Positions 54,756-64,000 of a stretch of 64,000 nt of DNA are shown here, piece by piece; position 1 is the first letter of the stretch, and each line of letters opens with the position of its first letter. The notes beneath the pieces are model-generated. The model did no database searches and was not told the DNA's origin. It saw only the letters and a program-made list of their open reading frames with translations. Source of the DNA: Bombyx mori. Taxonomy: Eukaryota; Arthropoda; Insecta; Lepidoptera; Bombycidae. The DNA lies in the NCBI RefSeq assembly GCF_030269925.1, contig NC_085129.1, forward strand, positions 10,345,501-10,409,500, in the 5' to 3' direction. The position numbers were made by a program, and so were the translations under genes.

Positions 54756-55190
54756 TCGTCGTGGCCTAACGGACGTCCGGTGCAATCGTGTTGAGCGATG
54801 CACCGGTGTTCGAATATCAGGCGGGTACCAATTTTTGTAATGAAATACGTACTCAACAAATGTTCACGATTGATTTCCACGGTGAAGGAATAACATCGTG
54901 TAATAAAAATGAAATCCTCAAAATTATAATTTGCGTAATTACTGGTGGTAGGACCTCTTGTGAGTCCACACGGGTGGGTACTACCACCCTGCCTATTTCT
55001 GCCGTGAAGTAGTAATGCGTTTCGGTTTGAAGGGTGAGGCAGCCATTATAACTATACTTGAGACCTTAGAACTTATATCTCAAGGTGGGTGGCGCATTTA
55101 CGTTGTGGATGTCTATGGGCTCCAGTAACCACTTAACACAAGGTGAGCTGTGAGCTCGTCCACCCATCTAAGCAATAAAAAAAAAATAGC
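54756..55190 (+). mobile_element. Bm1: Bm1 SINE, full length, in the LTR-element leader
   Basis: Head 'gtcgtcgtggcctaacggac', B-box-like GTTCGAATATC, the complete body, and the end 'gtccacccatctaagcaata' with an A tract. Younger than the LTR element it interrupts. Confidence 0.93.
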
Positions 55191-55683
55191 TGAAATACTA
55201 GCTAGACCAGCTATTTGGAAGTCTAGCCACCCAAAGTATTTCTCGTACTTCTTGTGGAATTCTCCATCTATAGGTATACTCCGATTCTTATTCAAATCAT
55301 GTACTTCACAATCTTTTCCAAATAATAGGTCCTGAACCAAAAAACTATTAATTTGTAAGCAATATCGAGATAATTTCGATATAGACATTTCGCTGTCGGA
55401 CTTCCTTACTAGTCGCGGCGGCGAACGTGAGTACCCGTGGCCTGCAAACGGTGCTGCGCGAATGGTCGCCTCGTCCACCGCTTCGCTGTTCGCACCGCCG
55501 ATCCCCGTGGCCAGGCCGTAAACTGGCAGCCCAAGCGCGGGCCCTTTAACTAGTATTTCGGAGTGAATCTACGTAATTACGACACGTACTCGTCGTCAGT
55601 CACGGCGTCAATCCGATTTTCAAGACGTTGAAGAAGAAATTGGTTCAACCGCGGGACCGACGCCAACATTTATCGCAAACAAC

Positions 55684-57623
55684 ATGGCGTCATTACAAGA
55701 AAGTCAAATGGCAGCATTCGAACGCCTACTCGACCGAGTTTTTGAGCATAAAACTCAACTCGAATCATCAGCAACACCGACGTCGGAGCCGACATCGCCG
55801 CCTTCCTCGACGCCCGCTCACCATTCTGGGAACTTCGCGTCATGCACGGCGCGGTTCAGCGGAGCGCCCGGCGACTCACTCGACGGTTTCCTTGACGCGG
55901 TCGAATCATACAAAGATTGTGCTGACGTAGGACACGCCATCGCGTTACGAGGACTCTCGATGTTACTAACCGGAAATGCAGCCGTGTGGTGGCAAGGCGT
56001 TAAAGCTAGCATCACTTCCTGGGACGACGCTTTATCATCGTTACGAAGCGCTTTCGGTGATTGCAGACCGCCCCATCGAGTCTACTTAGAGCTCTTCAAA
56101 ATGTCGCAAGGACAAAAAGAGAAGACGGAGATCTTCGTTGCCAGAGCACGAGCCCTGCTAGCTCGACTCCCACCTGGTGACCTTAGTGAGAAAGTTCAAA
56201 TTGATATGCTTTACGGCCTTCTACACCGTCGTGTTCGTAAAAGATTAAGAAGAGACGAAATAACTTCATACGACACGTTATTAAAGAAAACGCGCCATAT
56301 CGAGGACTCCATCTACGAGACCAGTCCGCCTGAATTTATTCATCATCCTCAGCGAGCGACGCCACGTTCATCGGGTAGTACCGTAGGCGAAGTTCCCGCC
56401 GGTGCTTCGACTTCGGCGCGGATGACGCCGCGGAAAATATTCAACTCGGGCGCCGCTGGCGGCCCGCCACGCGACGATAGCGCTGCGCCGAGCACCGTTC
56501 GAGTCCCCGCGCCTCGCTACACGAACACTGATAATGTATCATCTACGTCGATTGTTAAAAGACTGTTCTGTGTTTATTGCAAAAAGTACGAACATATTCG
56601 TGATGAGTGTTTAAAATTAGCGTCAAAAACGAAATTCGACAACGAAAATACGCAAGCTGTATCCTCGTGTTACGGGTGTGGTACCAAAGGTGTTACTCGG
56701 TCTCAGTGTACAAAGTGTAACGCAAGTTATTACGCCGTCGACGCTGCACGGACCCGATCAGTCACATCCGATTTACCTATTGGTAAAGTAAATAAACAGC
56801 TGTCAAGTTCAGTGAACTCTATTCATCGTGACAGCTCGTTGCATACAGCTTGCACTTCAAACACCGTAAAGTCGTCCATTTTTATTAATAATCGTAAACA
56901 ATGTTTTGTTGATAATGAAAATAATTATTATCCTACCGATTTTAAGGCGATTCTTCCCCCGCGCTTTTTCGGTACTGATAACAAGGTTAGACTTCAAAAT
57001 TATTCTAGACTTAATCATAATATAAACAATAATATTAGTTCTAGGAATAGGCCCCTGATGCGTTACTCGAGTGGTACCAAACCAAAATATAGTTATTCCG
57101 AGGTACCAAGTGGCCGCGATAGGGTGACCATGATGAACGAAAATAGGGTGACCATGGAAAACGTCGGACATTTATCGACAATTAATTCTAATGTGAAAAG
57201 TGTTGCCCAGAGTAACTCTACTGAGCACCAGGTTAGGTTAAGACCAATTTTAAGTGTTCAAATGTTAGGTATACGAGGTAATGCTTTGTTGGATACGGGA
57301 GCTAAGAGTGGCGTTGCCGGGGCGTTGCTTTATGAATTGCTGTTAAAGCATAACCATCCGTGTGAGGAAACCAGGCGTCGGGTGAGGCTTGCAGACGGTT
57401 CCGCGCGCACCCGCCGAGTTTTGCTCACTACTCTAGAAGTAAGGATAAGTCCCGAAAGGTCAGTAACCCTTGAATTTACTGTTTTTCCAGATGCTCAAAA
57501 TAATGAAACTTTGCTTGGCATGGATTTTTTGGTGGCGGCAGGTATTGTGCTTGACTTTGCTTCATCCACTTGGCATTTTTCGGGAAAACGGGTTACCTAT
57601 CCAATTGAATATGAGTGCCCTAA

Positions 57624-57627
<4 letters not shown>
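55684..57627 (+). CDS. Gag-protease frame of the LTR retrotransposon (3' end cut by a LINE)
   Basis: About 648 codons open from ATG 55684 (context caaacaacATGG). Residues ~45-220 form a gag capsid-like domain (FSGAPGDSLDGFLDAVESYK, then AVWWQGVKASITSWDDAL). A zinc-knuckle-like CVYCKKYEHIRDEC lies near residue 296 and a second Cys cluster (CYGCG...CTKC) near 340. The aspartic protease is at about 520-630, with active-site DTGAKSG near 538 and LLGMDFLVAAGIVLDF near the end. The frame is then broken by the poly(T) of the antisense LINE; the Phe run encoded by that T tract is an artefact. It would form the particle and process it. Confidence 0.88.
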
Positions 57628-57709
<82 letters not shown>

Positions 57710-60700
57710 TGCCCTTGTAGGCAGACGAGCATACGGCCCACCTGATGGTGAGTGGTTACCGTCGCCCATGGACTTCAGCAATGCCAGGGGCAGAGCCAAG
57801 CCGCTGCCTACCGTTTAATACTCTCCACAAGCCTCGTTTGAAGAAGGACATGTCATAGCGCTCGGGAAACACCGTGGAGGGGAGCTCATTCCATAGCCGG
57901 ATGGTACGTGGCAAAAAAGACCTCTGGAAACGCACTGTGGATGACCGCAGCGGCTCCAGGTAGTATGGATGAACTCTACTCCGGTGGCGGGCGGTGCGAT
58001 GGTAAAAACGAGATGCCGGTATCATCTCGAACAATTCCTCAGAGCACTCCCCATGGAACATACGGTACAAAATGCAGAGGGAACCGAAGTCCCTCCGCAG
58101 ACCCAGGGGCTCCAAACGATCCGTGAGAATGGGATTATCGACAATCCGAACGGCCCTCCTCTGTATGGAGTCAAATGGAAGAAGCTGGTATTTGGGAGCC
58201 CCGGCCCAGAGATGGGAGCAGTACTCCACGCGAGGCCGGACTTGTGCTTTATAAAGCAAAAGCCTTTGTCCAGGCGTGAAGTACCGCTTCGCTCTGTTGA
58301 GGACTCCCAGCATTTTGGACGCCAACTTGGCTTTGCCTTCCAGATGACTCCGAAACTGGACATCGCTCGAAATCTCGACCCCAAGTATCCCAATACTCCC
58401 GGAAGGTTGCAGGGATACTCCTTGGAATTGCGGTGCCATGACAAAGGGGTCCTTCTTCGCAGTGAACGCGCAAACTTGTGTCTTTATCGGGTTGAATTGA
58501 ACCAAGTTCAATTCACCCCATTCGGAGACTCGCCCCAGAGAGTTCTCCACTTCAGACACAAGTTTTGATCGTCTCTCCTGCACCACGCTCCGAGAGAGAC
58601 TCTGATGGCCGATATATCGCGCATCCCCCGTGCTGTCATCCGCATAGCAATGCATGCCATCAATAGACAGCATGTCATTGATATACAGGATGAAAAGCGT
58701 GGGGGAGAGCACCGAACCTTGTGGAACGCCAGCGTTAATGGTCATGGTATCAGAGCAATCGCCGTCTACAACGACCGTGATGCTCCGCCCATCCAAAAAG
58801 CTAGCGATCCACTTGCAGAGACCCTCGGGGATTCCGTAAGATGGTAGCTTCGACAGAAGTGCCCTATGCCAGACCCTGTCGAAGGCCTTCGCGATATCAA
58901 GGCTCACAGCAAGAGCCTCGCCCTTGCTCTCCAAGGCTTCAGCCCACCTGTGAGTAAGGTATACGAGAAGATCGCCAGCTGAGCGACCGTGACGGAAACC
59001 GTACTGTCGGTCACTGATCAGCTGGCGATCTTCAAGATACTTCAGGAGTTGTATATTTATTATTCGCTCCATCACCTTGGAAAGCAAGGAAGTTATCGCG
59101 ATAGGCCTATAGCTCGATGGGTCCGACCGGTCACCCTTCTTGGGGATAGGGTGGACGTGGGCGGTCTTCCATGAAGACGGAACCCTGTTAGCGCAATAAG
59201 AGAGGCGATACAGACGCGTTAGCGCAGGCGTCAGCTCAGGGGCGCACGTTTTCAGAACCACTGCGGGGATGCCGTCTGGCCCACTCGACTTATGGACGTT
59301 CAGGAGTCGGAGTTCCCGCCTGACTGCATACTGTGTAAAGCAGATCTCCGGCAGGGAACTATCACACCGGGGGATGTTCGGTGGTGTGGCACCCCCGTCG
59401 TCCACGGTCGAGTTCGAGGCGAAGAGTTTGACCAGAAGGTCAGCCTTCTCTTTCGCACTATGGGCCAGACTGTCATCGGACTTTCGCAGTGGTGGGAGAC
59501 TAGACCTGCAAAAGTTTCCTTCTGCGGCTTTGGCGAGCGACCAAAAAGCACGGCTCCCAGAGGGATAGCTCTTTAGTCGCTCGCCAACTCTAGCAACGTG
59601 CTCCGACTTCGCCTTGGCAATAACCTTCTTGTAGGACCTGGAAGCGGCGTTATATTTCCGCCTTTCCTCTGAGATGTTAGGGTCCTGACGTCTCCTGGCA
59701 TTATCCCATGCCACGTATGCGGACCGCTTGAGGTGTGCAGCATCCCTGCTGGCATTATTATACCAGGGTCTGCTGCGACCCCCAACGGGCACTTCAGAGG
59801 AGGGAACAAACAATTCCATCCCCTGGAGCACCACGTCTTTAAGACGGTCCGCACAGACGTCAGGATCAGCAGAGGAAAAGCAGAACCGCCCCCATGGGTA
59901 GGATGCGTAAAATTCACGCAATCCATCCCAATCTGCTGACAAATACTGCCAAACTCTTCGATACCTGGTCGTCGTTCGACGACTAGGACGAGAGAGTGGT
60001 GTGGCAGCACGGATAAGGCAGTGATCAGACGATCCAAGCGGAGCGTCGACCACTACACTGTATCCGGCTGGATCGGTGGTCAGCAGAAGGTCCAACAGAG
60101 AAGGCTCGTGCCCCTCAATATCTGGGACACGGGTGGGCTGTGTCACCAGCTGGGAGAGGCCGTAGGCCAGGGCGAAATCGTAGGCAGCCCGACCCGGGAG
60201 GTCAGTGGTTCTGGACCCCAACCACTCTTGGTGGTGAGCGTTAAAATCTCCAAGAACCACCACCTCCGCAGATGGGTACTGCTCAAGCACGCGGCTAGTC
60301 CCCTCTTGCACATGCTCTATCAGAGCTGAACCTGCATCACTGCTCTGGGACCTGTACAGGCACGCGTAGACTCGGGTACAACCCCCATGGTCTACGCGCA
60401 GCCACAAGAGGGACAGGTCCCGTTGTTCGAGGCCTCGTAGACGGCGACAACAGACATCAGCCCGGACGAATACACACACCCCGGCTTTACGCAGGAAGTT
60501 GTGCTCCAATACGTAGCCGGGGTATTCAAGGTACGAAGTATCATCCGGAGCAGATATCTGCGTCTCCGTCAGAAAAAGGAGGGCAGGCTGCGCCGTCTCA
60601 AGATGGTGGTGTACGGCGTCGAGGTTGCTGTGTAGGCCCCTTACATTGCTGAAATCCACATTAAATGTGGAATGGGGCATCGCCGATAAAACCCTTTTCC

Positions 60701-61330
60701 TTTTTTGTACAGTCATGTTTGATTTTTTTTTTTTTTTTGGAGAGTGGGAATGGGTGGGGTAGGAAGTTCGAAGCGAAATCATGACGATACCTGAATAAAG
60801 CGCGGAACACAGTACGTGCTCGACCACGGGTTGCGTGAGAGACTGACGCAGGGCATGGAAGGGCCCCCAGTCCACCCTGCGTGCGATCGCCGGGATCCAC
60901 TCCGGTCTCCGACTCCGGCACGACGACCGCACGGCAGGATTTTACACCGGTTGGCGGGACAGCTTCCCGGGGCGGAGTTTAGTAGAGACACCCGGGTTCA
61001 GGTCCCCAACTGACCGGCGGGCGGCGGCGAACACCGTTTCACTGGGTCTCCCTATACCCCCGTCAAACAATCACGTCCCGCGAGCTCGCACGCACGTCTG
61101 CTCCGCATGTTCCAGGCATCATCAAGATTCACCCCGAACAAGGAAGAGGAAAGGGAAGGAATAAAACTGGCTCTCCAACCCACACGCCGGAACACAGCTA
61201 GGCTATTTGGCGGCGGACTCTAGTTGGAGGGTGGTCGCCAGCCAGTCGGACAAGTCCTACCACCGATTATGTGTTCGGCTCCCGTTTTGCACCACCCAGG
61301 GGTCACTTGTAGGGAATCGCGGGTTAAACC
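57628..61330 (-). mobile_element. CR1-like LINE inserted antisense into the LTR element
   Basis: The 3' tail (57708-57820 region, reading minus 'ccatgggcgacggtaaccac' to 'caagggcaat') is followed by an 80-nt A tail, seen here as T at 57628-57707. Upstream on the minus strand are a complete ORF2 and a GC-rich 5' region without ORF1. The right-hand boundary is not resolved (about 61.0-61.34 kb). Fragments of the same family occur at 23838, 27651, 32563, 36012, 36588 and 45290. Confidence 0.85.
57756..60782 (-). CDS. LINE ORF2: endonuclease / reverse transcriptase (CR1-like)
   Basis: About 1,008 codons from an ATG at 60782; a second ATG at 60716 is equally possible, and open sequence without ATG extends to 60932. 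The endonuclease has FLTETQISAPDD (Glu), GDFNAHHQEWLG (Asp/Asn) and GSSDHCLI (Asp-His). The RT shows SYRPIAITSLLSKVMERI, SLDIAKAFDRVWHRALL, AGVPQGSVLSPTLF and the active site YADDS. The C terminus reads QRRAVRIVDNPILTDRLEPL, then MSFFKRGLWRVLNGR. All catalytic motifs are present and there are no stops, so this copy is young, yet no ORF1 is visible upstream. Family placement (CR1/L2 group) is by motif style. Confidence 0.92.
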   Translation of the reverse strand: MISLRTSYPTHSHSPKKKKKSNMTVQKRKRVLSAMPHSTFNVDFSNVRGLHSNLDAVHHHLETAQPALLFLTETQISAPDDTSYLEYPGYVLEHNFLRKAGVCVFVRADVCCRRLRGLEQRDLSLLWLRVDHGGCTRVYACLYRSQSSDAGSALIEHVQEGTSRVLEQYPSAEVVVLGDFNAHHQEWLGSRTTDLPGRAAYDFALAYGLSQLVTQPTRVPDIEGHEPSLLDLLLTTDPAGYSVVVDAPLGSSDHCLIRAATPLSRPSRRTTTRYRRVWQYLSADWDGLREFYASYPWGRFCFSSADPDVCADRLKDVVLQGMELFVPSSEVPVGGRSRPWYNNASRDAAHLKRSAYVAWDNARRRQDPNISEERRKYNAASRSYKKVIAKAKSEHVARVGERLKSYPSGSRAFWSLAKAAEGNFCRSSLPPLRKSDDSLAHSAKEKADLLVKLFASNSTVDDGGATPPNIPRCDSSLPEICFTQYAVRRELRLLNVHKSSGPDGIPAVVLKTCAPELTPALTRLYRLSYCANRVPSSWKTAHVHPIPKKGDRSDPSSYRPIAITSLLSKVMERIINIQLLKYLEDRQLISDRQYGFRHGRSAGDLLVYLTHRWAEALESKGEALAVSLDIAKAFDRVWHRALLSKLPSYGIPEGLCKWIASFLDGRSITVVVDGDCSDTMTINAGVPQGSVLSPTLFILYINDMLSIDGMHCYADDSTGDARYIGHQSLSRSVVQERRSKLVSEVENSLGRVSEWGELNLVQFNPIKTQVCAFTAKKDPFVMAPQFQGVSLQPSGSIGILGVEISSDVQFRSHLEGKAKLASKMLGVLNRAKRYFTPGQRLLLYKAQVRPRVEYCSHLWAGAPKYQLLPFDSIQRRAVRIVDNPILTDRLEPLGLRRDFGSLCILYRMFHGECSEELFEMIPASRFYHRTARHRSRVHPYYLEPLRSSTVRFQRSFLPRTIRLWNELPSTVFPERYDMSFFKRGLWRVLNGRQRLGSAPGIAEVHGRR

Positions 61331-61339
61331 TACGGAAGC

Positions 61340-61776
61340 GGGAAGCAATCAACCCCCATGCATGTTTGCTTCTACTGCTGACTTCCTGCGTGATGATAAG
61401 GGTTCTATGCTTGGCTCCGATGAACGGCAGCAGCTATCACATTTATTGCAGGAGAATGGAGACATCTTTAGGGTGGGGGGAGCCCCAACCCTTTACGCCG
61501 AGCACCACATTGATACCGGTGATCATCCGCCTATATCGGTACCGCCGTATAGGCTCACTCCTGTGCTTCAACAGCGAGGAGAGGTTCTCGCAATCGATTT
61601 GTTCGGGCCACTGCCAGAAGGAGAGCAGGGGGAGCGATGGGTACTCCTGGTAGAGGATGTAGCTACAAGATGGGTAGAACTCTACGCACTTGTTGATGCC
61701 ACCGCCGTGGCTTGCTCCCGAGTCCTACTGGAAGAGTATTTCCTTCGTTATGGCTTGCTTATGCGTCTAGGGGTGT
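61340..61776 (+). pseudogene. LTR-element polymerase remnant: RT start fused to integrase piece
   Basis: The frame first reads the linker/RT start (FLRDDKGSMLGSDERQQL, NGDIFRVGGAPTLYAEHHID, PPISVPPYRLTPV). After 'PPYRLTPV' it runs directly into integrase sequence (EVLAIDLFGPLPEGEQGERW, WVLLVEDVATRWVELYAL), ending LRYGLLMRLGV and a stop. The RT palm, RNase H and the integrase zinc domain are gone through an in-frame deletion. Non-functional. Confidence 0.85.
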
Positions 61777-61788
61777 AACACGTAAGTT

Positions 61789-62018
61789 CATCGGGATGGC
61801 CCGTATCGCGTAGTAAAGATAGTTAGTCCTACAACGTACTTCTTAGCAGACTTGTCAAACAATGTCATCGGCAAGTATCACACCGCGGATTTAACCCGCT
61901 CTCCGTCAAATTCAAGTACGGATCCAATTATGCCAAAGAGGCAGAGAGGAAGGCCGCGTCTTCAGACTAACAGTCCCAAGTTGGACTCGGGACGCGTTCC
62001 CAACTTGGAGGGGGAGTA
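61789..62018 (+). pseudogene. LTR-element integrase C-terminal remnant and purine tract
   Basis: After another deletion the frame resumes with KFIG, an interrupted GPYRVVKIVSPTTYFLADLS and an R/K-rich tail (MPKRQRGRPRLQTN), leading to 'ttggagggggagta' and the 3' LTR. The GPY-like motif is that of the integrase C-terminal domain in Ty3/gypsy elements. A short insertion splits it, so it is dead. Confidence 0.75.
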
Positions 62019-62250
62019 TGTAACGCAGCGTTCCGTTTCGCGGGGCAACAGCAGCCAAAGAGAATGTGACTCAGGTCCGTGCCGCGACGACCCACCCCGT
62101 GCTACCCGCGCCCGCGCATCTGTTGCATCATTCGCAAATCGCACCCCCAATTAGTGCGCGCCAGACTTTGAAGCGGAATACACGCGTCCCCGGTCGATAC
62201 CGGAACTGACAACCCGAGAGTCTCATGCCAGTCGGGCACCTAACATTAAA
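62019..62250 (+). repeat. 3' LTR
   Basis: Same start (TGTAACGCAGCGTTCC) and core as the 5' LTR to 'cctaacattaa'; the exact end is uncertain. A 4-bp ACAC precedes the 5' LTR and also occurs at 62251-62254, which may be the target duplication but is too short to be sure. Confidence 0.75.
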
Positions 62251-62362
62251 ACACTAATTAATTGAGCGTTTCATTAGCTTTTAAGCTGAGTGACTATTTA
62301 TAATTTATTTTTATTAAGTAATAAATGAGCAAAAAATAATACTTAACAAAAAGATATGAAAT

Positions 62363-63392
62363 CCGAACAAAAACAGTTTCACTGTAAAAAATTGCGCCAA
62401 GTCCACGTTTATAAAACTCATCTCAATAACATTTGCACTTTACAAAAAAAAGAAGACTTCAATAGCTTTCATTCTCTACAAAAATATGTGAAATACAAAA
62501 AAATACCAAGAAACCGTCATAAAGATGAAAAAATTAAAAAAAAATTGTTGAAAATTTAAAAATAAAAAAATAAAAATTTTATCGTGCTTGGCGCGCGTCA
62601 TTGAGTACCCCAAAATTTTTCGGAAGAATTTCAACCCGAGAAAAAAACAATTTTGCTTTAATATACAGTGAAAGCTGAAAAAGTTACCCAGGTTGTCTTT
62701 TTCGCTCTTGTTAGCGTTTTATGAGAAATTGAGACAGAACTACGGTAATTTTCAACAGCTCTCACTATATACCTATGGACTATTATATGCCAAATCGACC
62801 ACTTTTGCGTCCGACCCCTTTAGATTCAGCTGAAACTTTATTATTCTTTTCTACCCTTTGAAAAACATCTTTGAGAATTTTTTCAAATGTTTTGAAGCCA
62901 ACGTATACATACGTATCGACTCGTAAGTAGTTTGTATTTGTATAAGCGAACACGAGAGGGTGTTTAGTTCAAATCATAAAAGATGAGTGGGAAATGAAAA
63001 AAATTCAAATAACATACTACTACATACTTTTGTAAAACTTATTATGAAATAATAATTCATTAATTACATTTATGCATTTCATAGGTTGACCTACTTATAA
63101 ATTTCTATACATTGAAAGGATGTTCATTTATCCTGAAAAATTTGGGGTACTCAATGACGCGCGCCAAGCACGATAAAATTTTTATTTTTTTATTTTTAAA
63201 TTTTCAACAATTTTTTTTTAATTTTTTCATCTTTATGACGGTTTCTTGGTATTTTTTTGTATTTCACATATTTTTGTAGAGAATGAAAGCTATTGAAGTC
63301 TTCTTTTTTTTGTAAAGTGCAAATGTTATTGAGATGAGTTTTATAAACGTGGACTTGGCGCAATTTTTTACAGTGAAACTGTTTTTGTTCGG
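62363..63392. mobile_element. Foldback element with ~258-bp terminal inverted repeats
   Basis: Left arm 62363-62620 and right arm 63136-63392 are reverse complements with very few differences. The outer ends read CCGAACAAAAACAGTTTCAC and the inner ends 'gcgcgcgtcattgagtaccc'. The ~515-bp interior has no transposase. It looks like a non-autonomous DNA transposon or inverted duplication; no convincing target duplication was found. The frame at 62356-62559 is just translated arm. Confidence 0.8.
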
Positions 63393-64000
63393 TTAATTTA
63401 TTTCTAAGAGACCAAAAGTACTAAAACATGTACATTAATAAACAAAAGAAGACAAAGCTAGACAATCCAGACGTTTAGTAACAGAAAGGTGAACAGAAAG
63501 CAGGCAACGTGTTAAAAAAAAAAGATTTAAAATTTGTCATGTATTTGGAGAAAACTGCTGTGAGCTGGATTTCGCTGGCAATAAAAACGAAAAATGACGT
63601 CAAATGATTGGTCTGTTTTCGTCAATTAATTAAAATATGTACCTAACAGTCTATTTATAAGGACTTCCACACGAAATAAAATCGTATAAGAGTTGTGTCA
63701 ACTGCACTCGGTTGTGTGGCTACAGAGGAATATCGAAACTGCCAATAACTCGTGTGACACGACGCGACGTTGCCATATCATTAATCGTTAATTGCTCCAA
63801 AGCTCACGAGAACACACTATAACTTCTGTTGAAGCTGCGATCATATAATTACAATTTTATTTGGAGCTAGCTAAAAAGAAAGAGGCGTTAATGATAACAT
63901 TTCGTTGTTCATCGAAAATCAACGAAATTGAGTTTTCAACCCAATTTTCTTGATTGTACTTACCGACTTGCAGACTTGTTTCGTCATTATGGAAGATCTT
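63393..64000. other. AT-rich DNA, no feature recognised
   Basis: No exon, RNA gene or repeat boundary identified to the end of the window. Confidence 0.4.

Larger units (their letters stand above)
54193..62250 (+). mobile_element. Ty3/gypsy-type LTR retrotransposon, decayed and twice invaded
   Basis: Two near-matching terminal blocks starting TGTAACGCAGCGTTCC lie at 54193 and 62019. Between them are a leader, a gag-protease frame, fragments of reverse transcriptase and integrase in + orientation, and a purine-rich tract (ttggagggggagta) directly before the 3' LTR. It has taken a Bm1 in its leader and an antisense CR1-like LINE at the end of the protease, and it has lost most of RT, all of RNase H and the middle of integrase. 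It cannot move by itself. Order on the map (gag-PR-RT-IN) fits Ty3/gypsy. Confidence 0.85.

Noticed and set aside
57628..57720. Gag-protease frame continuing as a long poly-Phe tail
   Set aside because: The Phe codons are the poly(T) of an antisense LINE insertion and its 3' tail, not protein-coding sequence of the LTR element.
62356..62559. 67-codon Lys-rich frame
   Set aside because: It is the translated left arm of the foldback element.

Overview
This window is nuclear DNA of a lepidopteran, almost certainly Bombyx (B. mori or its sister B. mandarina). The argument rests on repeats: at least fifteen copies or fragments of the tRNA-derived SINE Bm1, lepidopteran Helitrons with TC...CTAG ends, and Jockey-, R1-, RTE- and CR1-type LINEs. 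There is no bacterial, viral or CRISPR content. Host genes have short exons with GT-AG introns; most long open frames belong to retrotransposons.

Layout. 1-13.3 kb: gene-poor AT-rich DNA with LINE and SINE fragments and one near-complete Jockey-type LINE (6617-9948) bounded by a 10-bp target-site duplication. 13.3-21.86 kb: a nested retrotransposon stack. A 5'-truncated R1-clade LINE, bounded by a 15-bp target duplication (13299-13313 and 21848-21862), has its 3' UTR split by a long two-ORF Jockey-clade LINE that ends in 98 A.

22.26-48.57 kb: a host gene on the + strand, reconstructed here as 18 exons with consistent splice phases and encoding a 1098-residue prominin-like (CD133 family) pentaspan membrane protein. 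Its 8.7-kb intron 2 contains a complete five-exon gene on the opposite strand (27257-23616) for a 241-residue secreted takeout/JHBP-family protein. Introns of both genes hold Bm1, LINE and Helitron insertions.

48.6-54.2 kb: the prominin 3' UTR region, three further repeats and one uncertain exon-like frame. 54.19-62.25 kb: a decayed Ty3/gypsy LTR retrotransposon with 5' and 3' LTRs, an open gag-protease frame and heavily deleted polymerase. It was hit by a Bm1 in its leader and by an antisense CR1-like LINE with an open 1,000-codon ORF2 and an 80-nt poly(T). 62.36-63.39 kb: a long-armed inverted-repeat (foldback) element. The rest is unclassified AT-rich DNA.

The host biology is a membrane-architecture gene hosting a gene for a secreted hydrophobic-ligand carrier. 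Everything else is layered transposition whose order can partly be read from nesting and target duplications.
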